From positions 1,724 through 7,122 of the forward strand of contig VAYD01000125.1 in NCBI GenBank assembly GCA_005883905.1: DNA of 5,399 nucleotides, written 5' to 3'. A model generated the notes under the pieces. It saw only the letters and a list, made by a program, of their open reading frames with translations. It ran no database searches and was not told the origin of the DNA. The stretch is from Actinomycetota bacterium (GTDB lineage Bacteria; Actinomycetota; Thermoleophilia; Solirubrobacterales; Solirubrobacteraceae). The translations under genes and the position numbers were made by a program. This document shows, piece after piece, positions 1 to 5,123 of this stretch. Every line of letters begins with the position of its first letter. Position 1 is the stretch's first letter.

Positions 1-791
1 GGCTCGGGGAGCATGCTCACTGCATCCACGAGCGCCCAATAGTCTGGGTCGTCGGATAGCTCGCCGCCCGCCTCGAGGTAGCTGCGACGCCATCGCGCGG
101 CGGTGTCGACGCCTTCGAGCAGCGCCAGATTCGTCTGGCAGTGGGCGACATCGAGGTCAGGAGGACCCCACGAGGTCTCCACCCAGTCGACGACGCCGCA
201 GAGCCGTGGTCCGGCGAACAACACATTGCCGGGCTGGTAGTCACGATGCATGAAGCAGTGCGGCCCGCCCGGGGCGGGCCGGGCGACCCGGGCGAAAGCG
301 GCCTCGAACACGCCTGCGTCCTGCGCCCATGCCGGAACGATCCATCGAGCCGGCTCCGTCCAGACCTGAAACATGCGCGGCCGCTGCGCGGGGCGGATCG
401 AATGGATGATCACGAGCATCGCGGCCAGCGCGTCGAGATCCGCGTCAATCAGACGCGGATCGCCCGGTAGCCGCGTCATCAGCAACGACGGCTCGCGGGC
501 GCGATCGCCACAAGGGTCGACAGCGATGAGCTCCGGCGCCGGGACGGGGGTGCTGCTGAGGAACGTCTGCGTCCGGGCTTCGCGCCGCAAGAGCTCCGCG
601 GCGTGTCGTCGCCATGGGTGAACGGTCATCTCTCGTAGGACGACCGCGTGCGGGCTCGCGTCGCCGCGCAGCGTCAACGCATGGAGGTCGCTCGTGAGAC
701 CGCCTGCGAGCGGCTCGATGGCCACGACGGCATCGGCCCCTGTCTCGGCGAGGACCCATTCGAGCGTGGCCTCGGATACGCCGGGACGCAC
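1..791 (-). CDS. Aminoglycoside-phosphotransferase-fold kinase (APH/choline kinase family), 3' end cut by window edge
   Basis: The minus-strand frame stays open from a GTG at 791 through base 1, giving 263 codons with the C-terminus missing. Visible kinase motifs are HAVVLRE near the N-terminus (ATP-anchoring strand, with Arg where Lys is common), the Brenner-type catalytic loop MHRDYQPGNVLF with catalytic base D184 and N189, and the metal-binding strand GVVDW with D202, followed by WGPPDLDVAH, which is typical of the family. Such enzymes transfer phosphate from ATP to small hydroxylated molecules in the cytoplasm; the substrate cannot be read from sequence and need not be an antibiotic. The GTG was chosen because it is the first start after the in-frame stop of the transglycosylase, 9 bases away; no clear Shine-Dalgarno is visible. 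About 14 of the first 64 codons end in A or T, against 2 of 52 in the nearby reductase, which may indicate a different history. Family assignment is firm; substrate unknown. Confidence 0.88.
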   Translation of the reverse strand, partial: MRPGVSEATLEWVLAETGADAVVAIEPLAGGLTSDLHALTLRGDASPHAVVLREMTVHPWRRHAAELLRREARTQTFLSSTPVPAPELIAVDPCGDRAREPSLLMTRLPGDPRLIDADLDALAAMLVIIHSIRPAQRPRMFQVWTEPARWIVPAWAQDAGVFEAAFARVARPAPGGPHCFMHRDYQPGNVLFAGPRLCGVVDWVETSWGPPDLDVAHCQTNLALLEGVDTAARWRRSYLEAGGELSDDPDYWALVDAVSMLPE

Positions 792-800
792 GCGCGGCTT

Positions 801-1640
801 CTACTTCGCCGTCCGGACGAAGACGTGCCACGCGTAGTACGACAGGAACGCCTGCCCGTCGGCCGCCATCCGGTGGGCGAACCGGCGGATCGCCCGCACG
901 TACGCGCTCGAGTGGTTGTAGGAGAAGAGCGCGCGATCGAGGTGGGCCGGCGCGCCGGAGCGTCGCAGGTAGTTGGCCGCCGCCACGATCGCGTCGCGCG
1001 GGTCCTCGATGTCGCCGCCCATGCCGTAACGGCGCCACGTCGCCGGCAGGAACTGCATCGGCCCGCGGGCGCCCGCTTCGCTGGCGCTGCGGATCCGGCC
1101 GAACGCGGACTCGACGAAGTTGACCGCCGCCAGGACCGACCAGGGAACGCCGAAGCGGCGCTGCGCCGCGGCATAGTCGCCGCGCAGCTCGGCCGCCGGC
1201 GCGGGCCTCACGACCCGAACGGGCGGCGCTCGCCCCGGGGAGCGCGGGATCGCGGCGAGGCTGCGCTGCGCGCGGACCGTGTCCGCAGCGAAGCCGCGGA
1301 CATCAGCCGGCAGGCGCGCGAGCGTGGCGTCACCCAGCGCCCTGCGCGCCGCCATCAGCCGCAGCAGGCGCTGCTGGTACAGCGCGAGAGACGTCACCGC
1401 GCGCGGGACCTGACCCGCCGGGTTCCAGTCGCCCAGGGCCGCGTCCAGTCGCCGGGTCGTAACCGCGAGCTCCGCGGCGAGAGCGGCGGGACGACGTGGG
1501 GGCGCGGCGTCCGGCGCGGGCAGCGGCCGCTGCACCGGCGCGCGCGGCGGCGCGCCGGCGTCGTGACCGGGCTGCAGAACGGCGGCGGTCGCCCCGGCCG
1601 CTGCACCCGTCGCGAGCAGGACCGCGAGCACGGGTCGCAC
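801..1640 (-). CDS. Secreted or membrane-anchored lytic transglycosylase, SLT (lysozyme-like) domain
   Basis: This 279-residue protein probably cleaves the MurNAc-GlcNAc bond of peptidoglycan outside the membrane. Residues 1-21 form a short basic-then-hydrophobic signal or anchor (MRPVLAVLLATG onward), followed by a Pro/Ala/Arg-rich linker to about residue 55 and a helical region to about 130. The SLT domain spans roughly 152-260. It has the catalytic glutamate E177 in NFVESAFG, the GARGPMQFLPATW motif (190-202), the IEDPRDAI...AANYL segment (211-225) and the SYNHSSAYV motif (240-248). The order and spacing match soluble/membrane lytic transglycosylases common in actinobacteria. The start is GTG at 1640; a second GTG three codons on is possible. 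It begins 10 bases after the aldo/keto reductase stop and ends 9 bases before the kinase start, so the three are probably co-transcribed. No cysteine lipobox is seen. It could instead be a resuscitation or spore-cortex type muralytic enzyme. Confidence 0.9.
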   Translation of the reverse strand: MRPVLAVLLATGAAAGATAAVLQPGHDAGAPPRAPVQRPLPAPDAAPPRRPAALAAELAVTTRRLDAALGDWNPAGQVPRAVTSLALYQQRLLRLMAARRALGDATLARLPADVRGFAADTVRAQRSLAAIPRSPGRAPPVRVVRPAPAAELRGDYAAAQRRFGVPWSVLAAVNFVESAFGRIRSASEAGARGPMQFLPATWRRYGMGGDIEDPRDAIVAAANYLRRSGAPAHLDRALFSYNHSSAYVRAIRRFAHRMAADGQAFLSYYAWHVFVRTAK

Positions 1641-1650
1641 CCGAGCCAGG

Positions 1651-2556
1651 CTAGCTGTCGTGCGACCCCTGGTGCGGGTCGCCGGCCTGGCGCACGCCTT
1701 CGAGCGCGGCCATGTCCTCGTCGTCGAGGCTGACGGCCGCCGCCCCCATGTTCTCCTCGAGGTGAGCGACCGACGACGTCCCGGGGATCAGCAGGATGTG
1801 CGGGTCGTGGTGCAGGAGCCACGCGAGCGCGACCTGTGAGGTGGTCACGCCGTGCCTCTCCGCGACCGACGCGACCTCCGGGTCCGCTGCGATCGCAGCC
1901 GGGCCACCCGTGAAGGCCGATCCCAGGGGGAAGAACGGGACGAACGCGATGTCGCGCTCGGCGCACAGGTCGAGGACGTCCTGCGACTCGCGCTGGACGA
2001 TGCTGAACGCGTTCTGGACACAGACGAGGTCGACGAGCTCGAGCGCCTCCTCGACCGTCGCGCGGTCCACGTTGCTGATGCCGATCGCCGCGATCTTGCC
2101 CTCGCGGCGCAGGTCCTCCATCGTGCCGAGCTGCTCGGCAAGCGCAACGGGCGGGGCATCGCCGTGGTCGAGCAGTCGCAGGTTCACGGCGGCCAGCGAT
2201 TCGATGCCGAGCGTCGCGAGGTTCGCCTCGACGCCGGCGCGCAGCTCCTCCGGGCGCTGCGCGGGCAGCCATGCGCCGGCGTCGTCGCGCCGGGCGCCGA
2301 CCTTCGAGACGATCCGCAGCCCCGCCGGGTATGGCGCGAGCGCCTCGCGGATCAGCTCGTTGACGACGTCCGGCCCGTAGTACTGGGAGGTGTCGATGTG
2401 GTCGACGCCGAGCTCGATGGCGCGGCGCAGCACCGAGCGCGCGGCATCCGGGTCGCGCGGCAGGCCGAAGACGCCGGGGCCGGCGAGCTGCATCGCGCCG
2501 AAGCCCATTCGGCCGACGGTGTGGCGGCCGAGGTTCGCGGTCTGGTTCGTGGTCAT
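1651..2556 (-). CDS. Aldo/keto reductase, YdbC/PdxI (pyridoxal reductase)-like
   Basis: This is a 301-residue NADPH-dependent (beta/alpha)8-barrel oxidoreductase. Recognisable AKR parts are the N-terminal strand MGFGAMQLAGPGVFG (17-31), HIDTSQYYGP with D55 and catalytic Tyr60, IVSKVGARR with Lys85, the GISNV strand, VCVQNAFSI, VPFFPLG and the nucleotide-phosphate-binding loop IPGTSSVAHLEEN (from 257). From memory the GAMQLAGPGVFG and VNLR motifs closely resemble E. coli YdbC, reported as the pyridoxal reductase PdxI; pyridoxal-to-pyridoxine reduction is therefore a reasonable but untested guess. The usual catalytic histidine after strand 4 aligns with Arg127 (AAVNLRLL), as I recall for this subfamily. 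ATG at 2556 is preferred because the family motif begins about 16 residues later and a plausible promoter ends just upstream; the open frame extends further upstream to 2814, but that part lies opposite the regulator and reads as low-complexity. First gene of a probable three-gene unit, divergent from the XRE regulator. Confidence 0.93.
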   Translation of the reverse strand: MTTNQTANLGRHTVGRMGFGAMQLAGPGVFGLPRDPDAARSVLRRAIELGVDHIDTSQYYGPDVVNELIREALAPYPAGLRIVSKVGARRDDAGAWLPAQRPEELRAGVEANLATLGIESLAAVNLRLLDHGDAPPVALAEQLGTMEDLRREGKIAAIGISNVDRATVEEALELVDLVCVQNAFSIVQRESQDVLDLCAERDIAFVPFFPLGSAFTGGPAAIAADPEVASVAERHGVTTSQVALAWLLHHDPHILLIPGTSSVAHLEENMGAAAVSLDDEDMAALEGVRQAGDPHQGSHDS

Positions 2557-2605
2557 GCAAACAGGCTGCGCTACGCTCGAACGCCGGACAAGAGGGCCAT
2601 CGATC
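2557..2605. promoter_or_regulatory. Divergent promoter/operator region between aldo/keto reductase and XRE regulator
   Basis: The 49-base gap must hold or adjoin both start signals. On the minus strand, TTGTCC (2591-2586) and CAGCCT (2568-2563) are 17 bases apart, and the second box ends six bases before the reductase ATG, which would give a leaderless transcript. On the plus strand, TACGCT (2572-2577) fits a TAnnnT -10 box with a weak TGGTCA (2550-2555) as -35. A purine-rich AGAGGG (2591-2596) lies 9 bases before the regulator's GTG and is a fair ribosome binding site. The two promoters would overlap, so one bound regulator could control both genes. I see no convincing long operator palindrome. 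Boxes are matched by eye and are tentative. Confidence 0.35.
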
Positions 2606-3436
2606 GTGGGACTCGCACCACCACCCTCAGCGGCGCGCCGAGCCGAACTCGCCGACTTCCTGCGCCAGCGCCGGGCGCAACTGGCACCCGAGCGCTTCGG
2701 CATCGAACGCGACGGCCGCCGCCGCGCACCGGGCTTGCGGCGCGAGGAGCTCGCACAGCTCGCGGGCGTCGGGCTGTCCTGGTACACGTGGCTCGAGCAG
2801 GGCCGGGACATCAAGCCGTCCGCCCAGGTGCTCGACGCGCTCGCGCGCGTCCTCGACCTCGATGCCGGCGAGCGTGCGCACCTCTTCCACCTTGCGCGCG
2901 TCGAGCTGCCGCTGCCCGACGCCGCCTACGAGCACGACGCTCCGGCGGAGCTGCGTGCGTTGGTCGACGCGCTCGTCCCGCACCCGGCCTACCTGCTGAG
3001 CCCGCGGACCGACGTGCTTGCCTGGAATCGCGCCGCAGCCGCCATGCTCGGCGCGCCGCCCGCAGGCCCCGACGGCCCGCCGAACCTCCTGTGGTGGCTG
3101 TTCACGAGCACCGAGCGGCGCGGAGCGCAGTGGGACGACACGGCCCGCGCGACGCTGGCGCGCTTCCGCGCCGAGCATGCACGGCGAATCGGCGATCCCG
3201 CCTTCGCGCGGCTGATCGATGCGCTCGAGCGCGAGAGCGAGCGGTTCCGCGCGCTGTGGCCGGAGCACGAGGTCATGACCGGACACCTGGGCACCAAGGT
3301 GATCGACCACCCGGAGCTCGGGACGCTGCGCCTCTACCACCTGCAGTCGATCCCGGCCGAGCACCCCGACCTGCGCCTCACCCAGTTCGCGCCCGCGGAC
3401 GAGCCGACGCGCGCCGCGCTGCGTCGATTCGCGTAA
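2606..3436 (+). CDS. XRE-family transcriptional regulator with MmyB-like (MLTR-type) ligand-binding domain
   Basis: This 276-residue one-component regulator has a helix-turn-helix at about residues 14-97, with the hallmark PGLRREELAQLAGVGLSWYT (42-61) followed by WLEQGRDIKPS and LDALARVLDLDAGERAHLFHLA. The C-terminal part (about 108-275) matches the MmyB-type ligand domain: HPAYLLSPRTDVLAWNRAAA, then PNLLWWLF and a closing stretch with LGTLRLYHLQSIP. Members bind DNA as dimers and are thought to sense small, often lipid-like ligands through a PAS-like fold; the ligand here is unknown. The GTG at 2606 is chosen because the frame upstream runs antisense through the reductase and AGAGGG sits 9 bases before it. 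It is divergent from the aldo/keto reductase, a common arrangement in which the regulator controls the neighbouring oxidoreductase and itself. Its stop lies 6 bases from the convergent VOC gene. Confidence 0.93.
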   Translation: MGLAPPPSAARRAELADFLRQRRAQLAPERFGIERDGRRRAPGLRREELAQLAGVGLSWYTWLEQGRDIKPSAQVLDALARVLDLDAGERAHLFHLARVELPLPDAAYEHDAPAELRALVDALVPHPAYLLSPRTDVLAWNRAAAAMLGAPPAGPDGPPNLLWWLFTSTERRGAQWDDTARATLARFRAEHARRIGDPAFARLIDALERESERFRALWPEHEVMTGHLGTKVIDHPELGTLRLYHLQSIPAEHPDLRLTQFAPADEPTRAALRRFA

Positions 3437-3442
3437 ACGCGG

Positions 3443-3886
3443 TCAGTCGGTGGGCTTGGCGAGGTCGCCCTCGAGCAATCCCGTCGATTGCCCCACCTCG
3501 ATCAGATAGCCGTCAGGGTCGCGGATGTAGCAGCGCAGCTCGGCCCCGCGGTCGATCGGCGGGGTGAGGAACTCGGCGCCCTTGGCGCGCCAGTCGTCGT
3601 AGCAGGCATGGATGTCGGCGACGCGGATGTTCATGAACGACGAAACGGTGTGGGCGTCGCTCGGCGGCTCCAGCGTGACATCGGGCTTGTCGGGAGTCGG
3701 GCCGCCGCCCGGGTTCATGATGAGCCAGCTGTTCGCGAGCCTGATGATGCAGGGGTTCTCCTCGACGACGATGTGCCCTCCGAAGACCTCGGAGTAGAAC
3801 TGCCGCGAGCGCGCAACATCGTCGACCGTCAGGAAGTGCGTCAGCACGAAGCCCTCGGCCGGGGCGGGAAGGTTGTCTGCATCCAT
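3443..3886 (-). CDS. VOC-superfamily (glyoxalase/bleomycin-resistance fold) protein
   Basis: This 147-residue single-domain protein is of typical length for a two-module vicinal-oxygen-chelate subunit. Module one starts at VLTHFLTVDDVARSRQFYSEVFGG (14-37), and module two at SFMNIRVADIHACYDDWRAKGAEF (83-106). The C-terminal signature RCYIRDPDGYLIEVGQ (118-133) is diagnostic. Possible metal ligands are H17, a residue near the start of module two, and E130, but the full set cannot be assigned by eye. VOC proteins include glyoxalases, dioxygenases, epimerases and antibiotic-binding proteins, so the activity is open. The start is ATG at 3886, the first methionine before the fold; no Shine-Dalgarno is visible upstream (CCTAGACCCCC). 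It is convergent with the XRE regulator and divergent from the Dps gene. Confidence 0.9.
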   Translation of the reverse strand: MDADNLPAPAEGFVLTHFLTVDDVARSRQFYSEVFGGHIVVEENPCIIRLANSWLIMNPGGGPTPDKPDVTLEPPSDAHTVSSFMNIRVADIHACYDDWRAKGAEFLTPPIDRGAELRCYIRDPDGYLIEVGQSTGLLEGDLAKPTD

Positions 3887-3944
3887 GGGGGTCTAGGCTG
3901 CCATAGGCGTCCAGCGTCACTCAAAAACCACCCTGGAGGAACCG
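3873..3944 (+). promoter_or_regulatory. Probable dps promoter and strong ribosome binding site
   Basis: Upstream of the Dps gene, TAGGCT (3894-3899) is a good actinobacterial -10 box. TTGTCT (3873-3878), just inside the start of the divergent VOC gene, could be its -35, though the 15-base spacer is short. Transcription would start near 3906 and give a leader of roughly 40 bases. GGAGGA (3935-3940) ends four bases before the ATG and is the clearest Shine-Dalgarno in the window. No obvious regulator palindrome is seen. Confidence 0.4.
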
Positions 3945-4385
3945 ATGGCGGGATCAGAAACGCAAGCTCATCTCCCGGCGCTGGCCGAGCACGAGCGCAA
4001 GGAAGTAGGTCATCTCCTCCAGCTCACGCTCGTCGAACTGATCGCCCTGTCGCTGATCGGCAAGCAGCTGCACTGGAACATCGTCGGGCCCGGCTTCCGC
4101 GAGCTGCACCTGCATCTCGACGAACTCACCGACGAGTGGCGTGAGCTCTCGGACGTCGTCGCCGAGCGCGCCGTCGCCCTCGGCTACTCGCCCGATGGCC
4201 GCGCGCCGGCGATCGTCGAGCAGAGCGAACTGCGCCCGGTCGACGCGGGCCCGACCCAGGTGCCCAAGGCGATCCGCGAGCGGATCGAGCGCCTCGGCGA
4301 CCTCGACCTGACGTCACAGGACGTGCTGATCGAGGTGACGCGGACGCTCGAGAAGCAGCTCTGGATGCTGCGCTCGTCGCTCTGA
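3945..4385 (+). CDS. dps: Dps-family mini-ferritin (DNA-binding protein from starved cells)
   Basis: This 146-residue four-helix-bundle protein is predicted to assemble into a dodecamer that oxidises Fe(II) with hydrogen peroxide and stores ferric iron, protecting DNA. The inter-subunit ferroxidase site is complete: H43 (in KQLHWNIVGPGF), H55 and D59 (in LHLHLDELTDEW), D70 and E74 (in ELSDVVAERAVALG). Their spacing equals that recalled for Listeria Dps (H31, H43, D47, D58, E62) shifted by 12. The last helix, DVLIEVTRTLEKQLWMLRSSL (126-146), carries the usual family ending. The protein is at the short end of the family and has neither a lysine-rich N-terminal tail nor a C-terminal extension, so direct DNA binding is uncertain. 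The ATG at 3945 follows GGAGGA by four bases. The gene stands alone, divergent from the VOC gene and convergent with the next gene, 8 bases apart. Confidence 0.95.
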   Translation: MAGSETQAHLPALAEHERKEVGHLLQLTLVELIALSLIGKQLHWNIVGPGFRELHLHLDELTDEWRELSDVVAERAVALGYSPDGRAPAIVEQSELRPVDAGPTQVPKAIRERIERLGDLDLTSQDVLIEVTRTLEKQLWMLRSSL

Positions 4386-4393
4386 GGCGAGCG

Positions 4394-5005
4394 TTACCGG
4401 CCGCCGAGCTTGCGGATCGTGACCGTCGCGGTCCGCACCTCGGTCCAGCCGCCGTTGGAGTTGCTCGGACAGCAGAGCGTGAAGCTGGTCTGGGCATGCA
4501 GCGTCAGGCGGCGCGGCGTCGCGGCGAAGATCCGCCCGAGCGAGAACGGCACGAGGTAGCCCGTCTGCAGCTTGCCGGTCCTGTCGTCCCGCGGCTGGCT
4601 GATGTACGACTCGGCGTCGGCGCCGTACCCGCACGGAAACTGTCGCCACTTGTCGTCGGCCATCAGCTTGTCGAGCGTGTCAACGGTCTCCCACGGAACG
4701 ATGTACAGCCGCGGTCGGCCGTGCTCGACGACGAAGTGCGGCTCGCCGCGGATGATCCAGCTGCGGACGCTGCAGCCGTCGCTCGAGAACGGCTGGAACC
4801 CGCAGCAGCTCATGGTCCCGCCGCCGTCCTGGGAGCGCGTCATGTCGACGCGCATGTCGACGCCGAGGTCCTCGCGCTGGGCTCCGCCGAGATGCTTGCG
4901 CCACAGAACGCCCTTGCCCTTCGCCAAGCGCGTGATCGTGTACACGGACGCACGGTCGGATGGCATGTCGGCGACGACGTTGCTCGTGCCCTTCGACGTC
5001 AGCAC
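4394..5005 (-). CDS. Unrecognised six-cysteine protein, probably exported; body of a gene whose signal peptide lies in another frame
   Basis: I do not recognise this family. From the GTG at 5005 the frame encodes 203 residues, with cysteines at 67, 68, 78, 125, 178 and 179. An even number, including two adjacent pairs, suits disulfides in an exported protein. The body has many aromatic and beta-prone stretches (VYTITRLA, SWIIRGEPHFVVEHG, RLYIVPWETV, GYLVPFSLG, TATVTIRKL). The two CC motifs sit in similar contexts (TMSCCGFQPF and FTLCCPSNS, each followed 11-12 residues later by VR), hinting at two related halves. The frame stays open further upstream to 5164, but translates there to Arg-rich nonsense, so that part is unlikely to be coding. 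Neither the GTG at 5005 nor the ATG at 4966 has a Shine-Dalgarno. A likely signal peptide starts at 5070 in a different frame (separate entry). Convergent with dps. Confidence 0.7.
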   Translation of the reverse strand: MLTSKGTSNVVADMPSDRASVYTITRLAKGKGVLWRKHLGGAQREDLGVDMRVDMTRSQDGGGTMSCCGFQPFSSDGCSVRSWIIRGEPHFVVEHGRPRLYIVPWETVDTLDKLMADDKWRQFPCGYGADAESYISQPRDDRTGKLQTGYLVPFSLGRIFAATPRRLTLHAQTSFTLCCPSNSNGGWTEVRTATVTIRKLGGR

Positions 5006-5070
5006 GCGGGCTGCGCGAGCGCGGCGGTGATGAGGCCGACGACGCCGATCGTCATTGCAAACCGTCGCAC
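4999..5070 (-). pseudogene. Out-of-frame signal peptide segment of the six-cysteine protein (apparent frameshift)
   Basis: From the GTG at 5070 a 23-codon frame reads MRRFA followed by MTIGVVGLITAALAQPAC and then TGA (5001-4999). It has the basic start, hydrophobic core and ALA-Q end of a Sec signal peptide. The start has both an AAGG (5081-5078) seven bases upstream and a TAAGGT box ending six bases upstream. The cysteine-rich body follows directly but in another frame: one added base, for example in the CCC run at about 5008-5010, would join them as ...AALAQPRVLTSKG.... I infer either a sequencing error, a genuine disabling frameshift, or a short leader frame overlapping the next start (GTGCTGA at 5005-4999). 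An internal ATG at 5055 is an alternative start. Confidence 0.55.
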
Positions 5071-5123
5071 GAGCCGACCTTACGCCCGTAGACGGGGGTG
5101 TTGCCGCGGAGTAATGTCGGCCG
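5071..5123. promoter_or_regulatory. Divergent pair of probable leaderless promoters
   Basis: On the plus strand, TAGACG (5089-5094) and TAATGT (5112-5117) are 17 bases apart. The second box ends six bases before the GTG at 5124, so transcription would begin at or next to the start codon. On the minus strand, TAAGGT (5082-5077) ends six bases before the GTG at 5070 in the same geometry; its -35 is poor (GCAACA, 5104-5099, 16-base spacer). The six-base spacers are similar (CGGCCG and CGGCTC). TAnnnT boxes about 6-7 bases before the start are typical of leaderless genes in actinobacteria. A GGAG at 5108-5111 is 12 bases from GTG 5124, long for a ribosome binding site. Confidence 0.45.

Noticed and set aside
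1..791. Antibiotic-resistance gene
   Set aside because: The kinase fold is clear, but this family includes many non-resistance enzymes, and nothing here identifies an aminoglycoside or macrolide substrate.
648..1733. A 361-codon plus-strand open frame opposite the transglycosylase
   Set aside because: Arg-rich with no domain or signal; the opposite strand holds complete SLT motifs.
1394..2560. A 388-codon minus-strand frame overlapping the reductase and transglycosylase
   Set aside because: Its translation is almost entirely Arg/Pro/Ala/Gly repeats, and it is out of frame with both recognised proteins.
3430..3441. CGCG-TAAA-CGCG hairpin as a terminator
   Set aside because: The four-base-pair stem is too short and no T-run follows on either strand.
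1852..3567. A 571-codon plus-strand open frame spanning the reductase, the regulator and part of the VOC gene
   Set aside because: It crosses three genes with clear family motifs in other frames, and its translation is Arg/Ala/Asp-rich low-complexity sequence, as expected from antisense or shifted frames in very GC-rich DNA.
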